In this document: one piece after another, positions 33,497 to 41,618 of the stretch
Layout: each line of letters begins with the position of its first letter
Numbering within the stretch: the stretch's first letter is position 1
NCBI RefSeq assembly: GCF_008329585.1
Contig: NZ_NPKP01000009.1
Span: forward strand, 62,001-126,000
Length of the DNA: 64,000 nt
Source of the DNA: Mycolicibacterium sp. P9-22
Lineage (GTDB): Bacteria > Actinomycetota > Actinomycetes > Mycobacteriales > Mycobacteriaceae
Direction: 5' to 3'
Notes under the pieces: model-generated
Told to the model about the DNA's origin: nothing
What the model saw: only the letters and a program-made list of their open reading frames with translations
Databases searched by the model: none
Made by a program: the position numbers and the translations under genes

Positions 33497-34123
33497 CTAC
33501 TTGCGACCGCGCTTGACCGGAGCCTTCTTGGCCGGAGCCTTCTTGGCCGGTGCGGCCTTCTTGGCGGCCGGAGCCTTCTTGGCCGGAGCGGCCTTCTTGG
33601 CGGCCGGAGCCTTCTTGGCCGGAGCGGCCTTCTTGGCAGCCGGAGCCTTCTTGGCCGGAGCGGCCTTCTTGGCAGCCGGAGCCTTCTTGGCCGGAGCGGC
33701 CTTCTTGGCAGCCGGAGCCTTCTTGGCCGGTGCCGCCTTCTTCACTGCCGCCTTCTTGGCCGGGGCGGCCTTCTTGGCGGCGGTGCGCTTGGCCGGAGCC
33801 GCTGCCACGCCACGCTTGACGGCGGGGCCGTCTGCCGGGAGACGCTGCGCGCCAGAGACAACCGCCTTGAACTGTGCGCCCGGGCGGAAGGCCGGAACCG
33901 ACGTCGGCTTGACCTTGACGGTCTCACCGGTGCGCGGGTTACGGGCCACACGGGCGGCACGGCGACGCTGCTCGAAAACGCCGAAGCCGGTGATGGTGAC
34001 GCTCTCGCCCTTGTGCACGGCACGCACGATCGTGTCAACGATGTTCTCAACCGCGGCAGTAGCCTGTCGACGATCGGTGCCCAACTTGGTTGTGAGTGCG
34101 TCGATGAGCTCTGCTTTGTTCAT
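33497..34123 (-). CDS. hupB: Histone-like DNA-binding protein HupB (HU/MDP1)
   Basis: 208 aa. Residues 1-90 are a complete HU domain (NKAELIDALTTKLG, GFGVFEQRRRAARVARNPRTGE). From about residue 100 a histone-H1-like tail follows, built of Lys-Lys-Ala-Ala-Pro repeats and ending KRGRK. It compacts the nucleoid, and the mycobacterial protein also binds iron and cell-surface ligands. ATG 34123 with GGAGGG at 34129-34134 fixes the start. Tail length differs among species because of the 36-bp tandem repeat in the gene. Confidence 0.97.
   Translation of the reverse strand: MNKAELIDALTTKLGTDRRQATAAVENIVDTIVRAVHKGESVTITGFGVFEQRRRAARVARNPRTGETVKVKPTSVPAFRPGAQFKAVVSGAQRLPADGPAVKRGVAAAPAKRTAAKKAAPAKKAAVKKAAPAKKAPAAKKAAPAKKAPAAKKAAPAKKAPAAKKAAPAKKAPAAKKAAPAKKAPAAKKAAPAKKAPAKKAPVKRGRK
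33552..33731 (-). repeat. 36-bp tandem repeat inside hupB
   Basis: Five units of 36 bp start at 33552, 33588, 33624, 33660 and 33696. Each encodes a 12-residue block of the kind KKAAPAKKAPAA. Units differ by single bases (GCG or GCA in the Ala codon). The array keeps frame, so copy-number change alters tail length only. Confidence 0.9.
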
Positions 34124-34214
34124 GCAAACCCTCCGAAGTCCAGTGGTCCACCTTGGACCGACTAGAGGACACGGTAAACCTATTGGGCGCATATTTCCAA
34201 GAGCCACGCGCAGT

Positions 34215-34243
34215 TTCATACGTAGCTGGCGAATATTCGGCAA
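34215..34243 (-). promoter_or_regulatory. Putative hupB promoter
   Basis: On the minus strand TTGCCG (34238-34243), 17 bp, TATGAA (34215-34220). This predicts a 5' leader of about 85 nt. The leader contains a small hairpin, GGTCCA-N3-TGGACC (34145-34159). The rest of the 204-bp gap to leuD (34244-34327) shows only a weak GGGCC/GGCCC stem that might end leuCD transcription. Confidence 0.5.
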
Positions 34244-34327
34244 TCCGATTGGCCCACTTGGACAGTGGTACCGGCGTCCGAGAACGTGGTTGCCGGGCCA
34301 TATTTGGGGCCCCGGAAACCCCCGAAT

Positions 34328-34921
34328 TCAGGCCGGAAGTGTCCGCGGTTTGAAGCTCGGACGGCGCCGCTCGTAGGCTTCGATTTCTTCCTGTTTCCGC
34401 AGCGTAAGGCCTATATCGTCGAGTCCCTCGAGCAGTCGCCAAGCGGTGTAGTCATCAATGTTGAACGGCAGCATGACCGTTCCTGCGGAGATGGTCCGAT
34501 CTTGAAGATTCACAGTGATTTCCAAGCCCGGATTCTGCTCGATCAGCTTCCAGAGAAGTTCGACATCGTCATGTGACACTTCGGCCGCCAAAAGACCCGC
34601 TTTGCCCGCGTTGCCCCGAAAAATATCGGCGAATCGCGGTGAGATGACGACCCGGAAGCCGTAATCCATGAGCGCCCAGACGGCGTGTTCGCGGGAAGAC
34701 CCGGTGCCGAAATCCGGGCCGGCCACCAAAACCGACCCCTTGTCGAAGGGCGCCAGATTCAGAATGAACGACGGGTCGTTACGCCACGCGGAGAACAACC
34801 CGTCCTCGAAACCCGTTCGGGTCACCCTCTTCAAATACACCGCGGGGATGATCTGGTCGGTGTCGACATTGGAACGGCGCAGCGGCACGCCGATCCCGGT
34901 ATGAGTCGTGAAAGCCTGCAT
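34328..34921 (-). CDS. leuD: 3-isopropylmalate dehydratase small subunit
   Basis: 197 aa. Swivel-domain subunit that with LeuC isomerises 2-isopropylmalate to 3-isopropylmalate in leucine synthesis. The conserved segments NVDTDQIIPAVYLKR, GPDFGTGSSREHAVWAL and SPRFADIF are present. ATG 34921 (MQAFTTHTGIG) with AAGGAG upstream is the start; 28 bp after leuC. Confidence 0.97.
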   Translation of the reverse strand: MQAFTTHTGIGVPLRRSNVDTDQIIPAVYLKRVTRTGFEDGLFSAWRNDPSFILNLAPFDKGSVLVAGPDFGTGSSREHAVWALMDYGFRVVISPRFADIFRGNAGKAGLLAAEVSHDDVELLWKLIEQNPGLEITVNLQDRTISAGTVMLPFNIDDYTAWRLLEGLDDIGLTLRKQEEIEAYERRRPSFKPRTLPA

Positions 34922-34949
34922 GTCCTGGTACTCCTTACGGTTCGAAGAC

Positions 34950-36392
34950 CTAGTGGGTGGCGGCGGCCGGTTCGAGATCGGCCGGGGAGGACAGCGTGCC
35001 GCGCACTGCGGTGGCTGCTGCCACCGCAGGCGACACCAGGTGGGTACGCCCGCCCTTGCCCTGCCGGCCTTCGAAATTGCGGTTGGAGGTCGAGGCGCAA
35101 CGCTCGCCGGGGGCAAGCTGATCGGGGTTCATTCCCAGGCACATCGAACATCCGGCCTGGCGCCATTCCGCGCCTGCGGCGGTGAAGATCGCTCCCAGGC
35201 CCTCCGATTCGGCTTGTGCCCGCACCCGCATGGAGCCCGGGACCACCAGCATCCGCACCCCGTCGGCCAGCGTGCGACCCTCCAGAATCTCGGCGACCAC
35301 CCGCAGATCCTCGATGCGCCCGTTCGTGCACGAGCCGACGAACACCGTATCCACCGGGATTTCACGCATCGGGGTGCCGGCGCGAAGGTCCATATAGGTC
35401 AGCGCTTTCTCGGCCGCCTGCTTGGCGTCGTCATCGAGCATCATCGCGGGATCGGGCACCGTCGCCGAAAGCGGCACACCCTGTCCGGGATTGGTCCCCC
35501 AGGTGACGAAGGGGCTCAGCGTCGCGGCGTCGATGTAGACCTGGGTGTCGAATTCGGCACCCTCATCGGTGTGCAACTCGCTCCAGGCCTGTACCGCGGC
35601 ATCCCAATCGGCGCCCTTCGGCGCGTGCGGGCGACCCTTGAGGAATTCGAATGTGGTGGCGTCGGGCGCCACCATGCCTGCCCGGGCACCGGCCTCGATG
35701 CTCATATTGCAGATCGTCATCCGGCCCTCCATCGACAAGGATTCGATGGCGCTGCCGCGGTATTCGATGACGTGCCCCTGCCCGCCACCGGTGCCGATCT
35801 TGGCGATGACCGCCAAAATGATGTCCTTGGCGCTCACTCCGTGGGGCAGATCGCCGTCGACGTTCACCGCCATCGTCTTGAACGGTTTGAGCGAAAGGGT
35901 CTGGGTGGCCATCACGTGCTCGACCTCAGATGTGCCGATGCCCATGGCGATCGAGCCGAATGCACCGTGGGTCGAGGTGTGGCTGTCACCACAGACCACC
36001 GTCATACCCGGCTGCGTCAAACCCAGCTGCGGGCCGATGATGTGCACGATGCCCTGTTCGGCGTCGCCCATCGGGTGCAGCCGAATACCGAACTCCTCGC
36101 AGTTGCGGCGCAGGGTGTCCACCTGGGTGCGCGACACCGGATCGGCGATCGGCTTGTCGATATCCACCGTGGGCACATTGTGATCTTCGGTGGCGATGGT
36201 CAGATCGGGCCGGCGCACGGGGCGCCCGGCCAACCGCAGACCATCGAAGGCCTGCGGGCTGGTGACCTCGTGCACGAGGTGCAGATCGATGTAGATCAGG
36301 TCGGGTTCACCGGCACCGCGGGCCACGACGTGGTCATCCCACACCTTCTCGGCCAGGGTGCGGGGACGCGAATTCGGCTGTGTCTGCTCCAT
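34950..36392 (-). CDS. leuC: 3-isopropylmalate dehydratase large subunit
   Basis: 480 aa. Aconitase-family 4Fe-4S subunit of isopropylmalate isomerase. Cluster ligands are in VGSCTNGR and the CSMCLGMNPD motif; the substrate region VVCGDSHTSTHGAFG is intact. First gene of leuCD, divergent from an IclR regulator with a 76-bp shared control region. Confidence 0.97.
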   Translation of the reverse strand: MEQTQPNSRPRTLAEKVWDDHVVARGAGEPDLIYIDLHLVHEVTSPQAFDGLRLAGRPVRRPDLTIATEDHNVPTVDIDKPIADPVSRTQVDTLRRNCEEFGIRLHPMGDAEQGIVHIIGPQLGLTQPGMTVVCGDSHTSTHGAFGSIAMGIGTSEVEHVMATQTLSLKPFKTMAVNVDGDLPHGVSAKDIILAVIAKIGTGGGQGHVIEYRGSAIESLSMEGRMTICNMSIEAGARAGMVAPDATTFEFLKGRPHAPKGADWDAAVQAWSELHTDEGAEFDTQVYIDAATLSPFVTWGTNPGQGVPLSATVPDPAMMLDDDAKQAAEKALTYMDLRAGTPMREIPVDTVFVGSCTNGRIEDLRVVAEILEGRTLADGVRMLVVPGSMRVRAQAESEGLGAIFTAAGAEWRQAGCSMCLGMNPDQLAPGERCASTSNRNFEGRQGKGGRTHLVSPAVAAATAVRGTLSSPADLEPAAATH

Positions 36393-36438
36393 GGGTTTCT
36401 CTATTCAACTCGGGCGTCCTGCCGTGACGGGCTGGCTA

Positions 36439-36462
36439 TCTCACGATGCGGGACGCTAGTAT
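36439..36462. promoter_or_regulatory. leuCD/iclR divergent control region with leaderless iclR promoter
   Basis: TCTCAC-N3-GCGGGA (36439-36453) is an imperfect dyad resembling sites of LtbR/NdgR-type IclR regulators of leu genes in actinobacteria. TAGTAT (36457-36462) is a good -10 hexamer ending 6 nt before the iclR GTG, so that mRNA is probably leaderless. GTGAGA at the start codon mirrors TCTCAC upstream. Confidence 0.5.
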
Positions 36463-36468
36463 CTCCCT

Positions 36469-37170
36469 GTGAGACAGGATAGCGGTATCGGCGTCCTCGA
36501 CAAAGCCGTGGGCGTGCTGCACACGGTGGCCGAGTCACCATGCAGTCTGGCCGAACTGTGCGAACGCACCGGCCTGCCGCGGGCCACCGCGCACCGGCTG
36601 GCCGCCGGACTGGAAGTGCACCGGCTGCTCGCCCGGGACACCGAGGGCCGATGGCGGCTGGGCCCGGCCCTGACCGAGCTTGCCGGGCAGGTCAATGATC
36701 CGCTGCTGGCCGCCGGCGCCGCCGTCCTGCCCAGACTGCGCGAACTCACCGGCGAGAGCGTCCAGCTCTATCGCCGGGAGGGCAGCTCCCGGGTGTGTGT
36801 GGCCTCGTTGGAGCCACCGGTCGGGCTGCGGGACACCGTCCCCGTCGGCACCCGCCTTCCGATGACGGCCGGTTCCGGGGCCAAAGTGCTGCTGGCCTAC
36901 AGCGATAACGCCACCCAGCAAGCTGTGCTGATGACCGCCAAGTTCACCGAACGCACCCTGGCCGAGGTCCGCAAGAGGGGGTGGGCGCAAAGCGCTGCCG
37001 AGCGGGAATCCGGGGTTGCCAGTGTGTCGGCTCCGGTGCGCGACGGACGCGGTGCGGTGATCGCCGCCATCTCGGTATCCGGGCCCATCGACCGGATGGG
37101 CCGCCGGCCCGGCGCCCGCTGGGCCGCCGATCTGCTGGCCGCGTCGGAAGCTCTGACCCGCCGGCTGTAG
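36469..37170 (+). CDS. IclR family regulator (LtbR/NdgR type)
   Basis: 233 aa. N-terminal winged helix (SGIGVLDKAVGVLHTVAESP, then LCERTGLPRATAHRLAAGLE) followed by the IclR effector domain (SGAKVLLAY, SAAERESGVASVSAPV). It is the ortholog of Rv2989 by position. In Corynebacterium and Streptomyces the homolog beside leuCD regulates leucine genes, so control of leuCD and perhaps leuB is likely here; that is inference from family and position. Confidence 0.92.
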   Translation: MRQDSGIGVLDKAVGVLHTVAESPCSLAELCERTGLPRATAHRLAAGLEVHRLLARDTEGRWRLGPALTELAGQVNDPLLAAGAAVLPRLRELTGESVQLYRREGSSRVCVASLEPPVGLRDTVPVGTRLPMTAGSGAKVLLAYSDNATQQAVLMTAKFTERTLAEVRKRGWAQSAAERESGVASVSAPVRDGRGAVIAAISVSGPIDRMGRRPGARWAADLLAASEALTRRL

Positions 37171-37192
37171 CTAACTTCGCCCGCTGGCCCTA

Positions 37193-38545
37193 TTGTCGAC
37201 ATCACGAGCGCAGCTGCGCTGGCCGGAGGTGCTGACCACGGGTTCTCAATCACCGCAATGGCGGGCCACCGCACGGATGCTGCGGCGGTCCGGCTTCGGC
37301 GCGACCGGACGCGAAGTCGATGCAGTGGTCACTCGCGAGTGGGGAACCTACCTCGACGAGGTGCTCGCATTGGACCCCGCCGCCGACCCGGGCGCCATCG
37401 CAACCCCGATGGCCTCCTACTCGACGCCCGCACTGCCCGCCAGCGAAGCCACCACGGCGCCCTTCGTGGCCAGCATGCTGGCACAGATGCAGGATCTGTC
37501 CGGATGGTGGATACGCCGGATGGTCGCGGTGCGCCAACCGATCCACGAGAAGCTGACGTTCGTCTGGCACAACCATTTCGCCACCTCCGCGGAGAAGGTG
37601 GTGGCCGCGGAGTTCATGGCGGCCCAGAACCAGACACTGCGCACGCACGCACTCGGCGACTTCCGTGACCTCGCCTACGCCATGCTGACCGACTCCGCGA
37701 TGCTGCGCTGGCTCGATGGTCTGGGCAATACGAAGGAGGCGCCCAACGAGAACCTGTCCCGGGAGTTCATGGAACTCTTCGCCCTCGGTCACAACAACGG
37801 CTACACCGAAGCCGATGTCCGCGAGGGCGCGCGGGCGCTCACCGGGCGATTCGACACCCCGGGCAACGGAACGCTGCTGGTGGCAGAGCATCACGACAGT
37901 GGTTCCAAGACGATCCTCGGGGCGACGGGCCCGTTCGGGGACACCGAGTTCTGTGACATCGTCGTCGGGCATCCCACATCTGCGCGCTTCGTGACGTCGA
38001 AGCTGTGGCGCCTGCTGGCCTCCGATACCGACCCGAGCCAGGCCACCTCGGCTCGGTTGGTCGCCGCCTACGGTCCGAACCGGGATCTGAAAGCCTTGAC
38101 CAAGGCCATCTTTCTCGACCCCGACTTCGTCGCAGGCGCAGGCACCGCGGTCGTCACGCCGGTGGAATGGCTGGTCGGAATGCTGCGTTCGTTGTCGGTT
38201 CCACTGCAGGGTCCGAACTCGCTGACCGCCTGCGAGGTTGTGCTCAAGGTGATGGGCCAGCGCCCCTTCGTGCCACCCGACGTCGACGGCTGGCCGCAGG
38301 GCCGGGTCTGGCTGTCCAATACGAGTGCGGCGGCACGGGTCTGGGCGGCCGAACGATTCGTTCCGATGGGTGATTTTTCACCCGTCTCGGACGCTGCCCC
38401 CAGCGACCGCATCGATGCCGCGGGCCATCTGCTCGGCATCGGCGCCTGGTCCGACACGACGGCCGCGGCACTGAAACCACTGGCCGGCAGCCCGGACCGG
38501 CTGGTCGCCGCCGCCGTCAACACACCCGAATACCTGACGGTGTAG
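37193..38545 (+). CDS. DUF1800 family protein
   Basis: 450 aa. Contains the DUF1800 signatures WWIRRMVAVRQPIHEKLTFVWHNHFATS and NENLSREFMELFALGHNNGYTEADVREGARALTG. No signal peptide is visible at the N-terminus. The annotated start is TTG 37193; a GTG at 37229 is a possible alternative. It is followed 22 bp later by a DUF1501 gene. These two families are partners in many bacteria but their biochemical role is unknown. Not present at this site in M. tuberculosis from memory. Confidence 0.85.
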   Translation: MSTSRAQLRWPEVLTTGSQSPQWRATARMLRRSGFGATGREVDAVVTREWGTYLDEVLALDPAADPGAIATPMASYSTPALPASEATTAPFVASMLAQMQDLSGWWIRRMVAVRQPIHEKLTFVWHNHFATSAEKVVAAEFMAAQNQTLRTHALGDFRDLAYAMLTDSAMLRWLDGLGNTKEAPNENLSREFMELFALGHNNGYTEADVREGARALTGRFDTPGNGTLLVAEHHDSGSKTILGATGPFGDTEFCDIVVGHPTSARFVTSKLWRLLASDTDPSQATSARLVAAYGPNRDLKALTKAIFLDPDFVAGAGTAVVTPVEWLVGMLRSLSVPLQGPNSLTACEVVLKVMGQRPFVPPDVDGWPQGRVWLSNTSAAARVWAAERFVPMGDFSPVSDAAPSDRIDAAGHLLGIGAWSDTTAAALKPLAGSPDRLVAAAVNTPEYLTV

Positions 38546-38567
38546 CGAGAGTCGGGGTGAACCAGCC

Positions 38568-39773
38568 ATGCCGGAGATGAATCGCCGCACATTCCTGATC
38601 GCCAGTGCGGGTGCCGCAGGGTTGGCCGCGGCGGCCGGTGCGGCGGTCACCCTGCCCCAGATGTTCGAGCGCGCGCAACAACAACCGTTGCCCACCGACA
38701 CCGGGATCCTGGTGATCCTCACCCTCTATGGCGGCAATGACGGCCTGAACACCGTGATCCCGTTCACCGACAACGCCTACTACGACGCCCGGACCGATCT
38801 GGCGTTCGGGCCCGAGACGGTCATCGATCTGGACGGAACGGTCGGCCTGAACCCCGCGCTGACCGGTTTGGCGTCCGCCTGGCGCAACGACAACCTGGCC
38901 ATCATCCGTGGCGTCGGCTATCCCAAGCAGGACCGAAGCCACTTCCGGTCCATGGATATCTGGCAGACGGCCTCCCCCGATGACCCGACCGCGTCCGGTT
39001 GGATCGGCCGCTGGCTGGACAGCAGCGGCGACGATCCGCTGCGCGCGGTGAACATCGGAACCGTGTTGCCACCGATGGCCGTCGGCCAAAAGTGCACCGC
39101 CGCAGGGCTTTCCGCGACGATCCCGAGACTGCCTGGCGATATGCCCGGTGTGCTGGAGGCGATGAGCGCACCCGACCCACTCGATACGCCCGCGATGGCC
39201 GCGGTCCGCGCCGATTACCGGGCCTACCGCACCATCGATGACACGTTCCGAACCTTCACCGACCGCCCCCTGCCGCCGACGGCGGCCACCGATCTCGGCA
39301 AGCAACTCGCCGACGATCTGGAACTGGTGGCCCAGTGTGTGCGGGCCGGAGTGCCCACCAAGGTGTACATGGTCTCGCTCGGCGGATTCGACACCCACGC
39401 CAATGAGCGCGGCGACCAACAGAAACTGCTGACCGCCCTCGACGGCGCCATCACACCGTTCCTGAAGCAGATGCGCAACAGCGCCTATGGCCGGCAGGTG
39501 GTGACGATGATCTATTCGGAGTTCGGTAGGCGGGTGGCCGCCAACGCCACGCAGGGCACCGACCACGGCACCTCGGGTCCGGTCCTGATCCTGGGCGAGT
39601 CCGTCCGGGGCGGGTTCTACGGTGATGCGCCGAGCCTCACCGATCTGCGCGACGGCGACCTCAAAACGACCACCGACTTTCGAGACGTTTATCACGAACT
39701 GCTGGATCAGACGCTGGGCACCGACCCGGAGCCATCGGTCGGCCCGGGCCGCCGCGCGATCGGATTTCTGTGA
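38568..39773 (+). CDS. DUF1501 family protein with Tat signal
   Basis: 401 aa. The N-terminus MNRRTFLIASAGAAGLAAAAG is a twin-arginine export signal. The body resembles the alkaline-phosphatase/sulfatase superfamily-like DUF1501 fold: LVILTLYGGNDGLNTVIPF near the start, HFRSMDIWQ, GGFDTHANE and SEFGRRVAANATQGTDHGT. Metal binding by these Asp/His residues is likely. Paired with the upstream DUF1800 gene, probably an exported protein and its partner. Confidence 0.88.
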   Translation: MPEMNRRTFLIASAGAAGLAAAAGAAVTLPQMFERAQQQPLPTDTGILVILTLYGGNDGLNTVIPFTDNAYYDARTDLAFGPETVIDLDGTVGLNPALTGLASAWRNDNLAIIRGVGYPKQDRSHFRSMDIWQTASPDDPTASGWIGRWLDSSGDDPLRAVNIGTVLPPMAVGQKCTAAGLSATIPRLPGDMPGVLEAMSAPDPLDTPAMAAVRADYRAYRTIDDTFRTFTDRPLPPTAATDLGKQLADDLELVAQCVRAGVPTKVYMVSLGGFDTHANERGDQQKLLTALDGAITPFLKQMRNSAYGRQVVTMIYSEFGRRVAANATQGTDHGTSGPVLILGESVRGGFYGDAPSLTDLRDGDLKTTTDFRDVYHELLDQTLGTDPEPSVGPGRRAIGFL

Positions 39774-39794
39774 GCCACCCGACACCGGGCAAAT

Positions 39795-39820
39795 AAAAAA
39801 CCCCAGGATTTCTCCTGGGG
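39795..39820 (-). terminator. Intrinsic terminator of the tRNA-Glu transcript
   Basis: Read on the minus strand, CCCCAGGA and TCCTGGGG pair (8 bp, 4-nt loop) and are followed by T6. It lies 10 bp past the 3' end of tRNA-Glu and also faces the end of the DUF1501 gene. Confidence 0.88.
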
Positions 39821-39829
39821 CTTCCTCTG

Positions 39830-39902
39830 TACCCCCGATGGGATTCGAACCCACGCTACCGCCGTGAGAGGGCGGCGTCCTAGGCCGCTAGACGACGGGG
39901 GC
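39830..39902 (-). tRNA. gltT: tRNA-Glu (CTC anticodon)
   Basis: 73 nt without encoded CCA. Acceptor GCCCCCG pairs with CGGGGGT; the anticodon stem CCGCC/GGCGG holds loop CTCTCAC with anticodon CTC; the T-loop is TTCGAAT. It reads GAG, and the glutamyl-tRNA synthetase gene lies just upstream on the same strand. Confidence 0.96.
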
Positions 39903-39976
39903 TAGAACATCTTCCGGACGGTCAGCATAGCTCAGGCGATCGTGCTCACCTAATCCGCTGATCCGATCCGAAACAG

Positions 39977-40048
39977 CTGGGGTACCAGGACTCGAACCTA
40001 GAATGAGGGAATCAGAATCCCTAGTGTTGCCAATTACACCATACCCCA
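39977..40048 (-). tRNA. glnT: tRNA-Gln (CTG anticodon)
   Basis: 72 nt without encoded CCA. Acceptor TGGGGTA/TACCCCA is perfect; the anticodon stem AGGGA/TCCCT holds loop TTCTGAT with anticodon CTG; the T-loop is TTCGAGT. In mycobacteria this tRNA is first charged with Glu and amidated by GatCAB, whose GatB subunit is encoded later in the window. Confidence 0.96.
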
Positions 40049-40050
40049 TT

Positions 40051-40080
40051 TGATGCCCATCACTGCAGGTCAGGGCATCA
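40051..40080. other. Hairpin between gltX and tRNA-Gln
   Basis: TGATGCCC and GGGCATCA form an 8-bp stem around a 14-nt loop. There is no T-tract, so it may be a processing or weak termination element in a gltX-tRNA transcript. Confidence 0.4.
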
Positions 40081-40164
40081 TTTGGCCCAATCAGCGCCGC
40101 GGTGACGATCTCCGCTGTGCTTTTCGGGCCGACGAACAGATTACCAAAGAATCGGGGCCACTTT

Positions 40165-41616
40165 TCACACCCCACCCCTTGCGGCCCGCAGCCGGGCCAG
40201 GCTGCGGTCGCGACCCAGCAGCTCCATCGACTCGAACAGCGGCGGGCTGATCGTCGCGCCGGTCACCGCGACCCGGATCGGGCCGAAGGCTTTACGCGGT
40301 TTGAGCTCCAGCCCGTCCAGCAGCGCCGTCTTCAGCGCTTCCTCTATCGAGGCCGTCGTCCACTCCTGCGCCGCCTCCAGAGCGCCCAGGGCGGCGTCGA
40401 GCACCGGGCCGGCTTCGGGCTTCAGTTCCTTGGCCGCCGACTTCTCGTCGAGCACATAGCTGTCATCGTTGAAGAACTTCAACAGGTCCCACGCATCGCC
40501 GAGCACGACGATGCGGGTCTGCACCAGTGCTGCTGCTTCCGCGAAGCCGGCGTCGTCCAGGCCGGTGTCGTGCCCGTGTGCGTCGAGGTAGGCGCGCAGC
40601 CGGGCGCTGAAATCCTCGGGCGCCAACATCCGGATGTGTTCGGCGTTGATGGCGTCGGCCTTCTTCTGGTCGAACCGGGCCGGATTGGAGTTGACGTTGA
40701 CGACGTCGAACGCCGCCACCATCTCATCGAGGCTGAACAGGTCGTGGTCGTCGGCGATCCCCCAGCCCAGCAGCGCGAGGTAGTTCAGCAGCCCCTCCGG
40801 GATGAAGCCCCGGTCGCGGTGCAAAAACAGGTTGGACTGCGGGTCGCGCTTGGACAGCTTCTTGTTGCCGTCACCCAGAACGCTTGGCAGATGCGCGAAT
40901 TCGGGGATGCTGTCGGTGACGCCGATCCGGATCAGCGCCTGGTACAGCGCGATCTGGCGCGGCGTGGAGGGCAGCAGATCCTCGCCGCGCAACACATGGG
41001 TGATCTTCATCAGCGCGTCGTCGACGGGATTGACCAAGGTGTACAGCGGATCTCCGCTCGCCCGGGTGATCGCGAAATCGGGCACCACGCCGGCGGCGAA
41101 CGTCGTCTCCCCGCGCACCAGGTCGTTCCAGGTGATGTCCGCATCGGGCATCCGCAACCGCAGTACCGGTTTGCGGCCCTCGGCCGCCAACGCCGCGCGC
41201 TGCTCGTCGGTGAGGTCGCGGTCATGGTTGTCGTAGCCGAGTTTGGGATTGCGGCCGGCCGCGATGTGGCGGGCCTCGACCTCCTCGGGCGTGGAGTAGG
41301 CCTCGTACACCTCGCCCGCGGCGAGCAGTTTGGCGATCACATCTCGATAGAGATCGGACCGCTGGGACTGCCGGTAAGGCTCGTAGGGGCCGCCGATCTC
41401 CGGACCCTCATCCCAGTCCAGGCCGAGCCAGCGCAGCGCGTCCAGGATCGCGTCATAGCTTTCCTGGCTGTCGCGCGCCGCATCGGTGTCCTCGATCCGG
41501 AACACGAAGGCGCCACCGGTGTGCCGGGCGTAGGCCCAGTTGAACAGCGCGGTGCGGACCAGTCCGACGTGCGGGGTACCCGTCGGAGATGGGCAGAAAC
41601 GTACCCGTACGGTCAT
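40165..41616 (-). CDS. gltX: Glutamyl-tRNA synthetase
   Basis: 483-aa class I synthetase. RFCPSPTGTPHVGLVRTALFNW contains the HIGH-equivalent motif and NKKLSKRD the KMSKS equivalent. It is non-discriminating in organisms that make Gln-tRNA by amidation, consistent with gatB in this window. The FAH-family gene ends 2 bp upstream, so both probably share a transcript, with tRNA-Gln and tRNA-Glu next on the same strand. Confidence 0.97.
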   Translation of the reverse strand: MTVRVRFCPSPTGTPHVGLVRTALFNWAYARHTGGAFVFRIEDTDAARDSQESYDAILDALRWLGLDWDEGPEIGGPYEPYRQSQRSDLYRDVIAKLLAAGEVYEAYSTPEEVEARHIAAGRNPKLGYDNHDRDLTDEQRAALAAEGRKPVLRLRMPDADITWNDLVRGETTFAAGVVPDFAITRASGDPLYTLVNPVDDALMKITHVLRGEDLLPSTPRQIALYQALIRIGVTDSIPEFAHLPSVLGDGNKKLSKRDPQSNLFLHRDRGFIPEGLLNYLALLGWGIADDHDLFSLDEMVAAFDVVNVNSNPARFDQKKADAINAEHIRMLAPEDFSARLRAYLDAHGHDTGLDDAGFAEAAALVQTRIVVLGDAWDLLKFFNDDSYVLDEKSAAKELKPEAGPVLDAALGALEAAQEWTTASIEEALKTALLDGLELKPRKAFGPIRVAVTGATISPPLFESMELLGRDRSLARLRAARGGV

Positions 41617-41618
41617 CG

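Noticed and set aside
33552..33731. 36-bp array in hupB as a CRISPR
   Set aside because: The units are directly contiguous without spacers and encode protein in frame.
34211..34226. TACGTAG near hupB as a third BlaI operator
   Set aside because: Only a single half-like core is present; the TCTACG-N9-CGTAGA arrangement is missing.
33501..34376. 291-codon Ala/Gly/Phe-repeat frame opposite hupB
   Set aside because: The repeat is the complement of the hupB Lys/Ala tail; there is no ribosome site or conserved domain.
39888..40175. 95-codon frame on the minus strand
   Set aside because: It runs through tRNA-Gln and the end of tRNA-Glu; the tRNA folds are complete, so this is not a gene.
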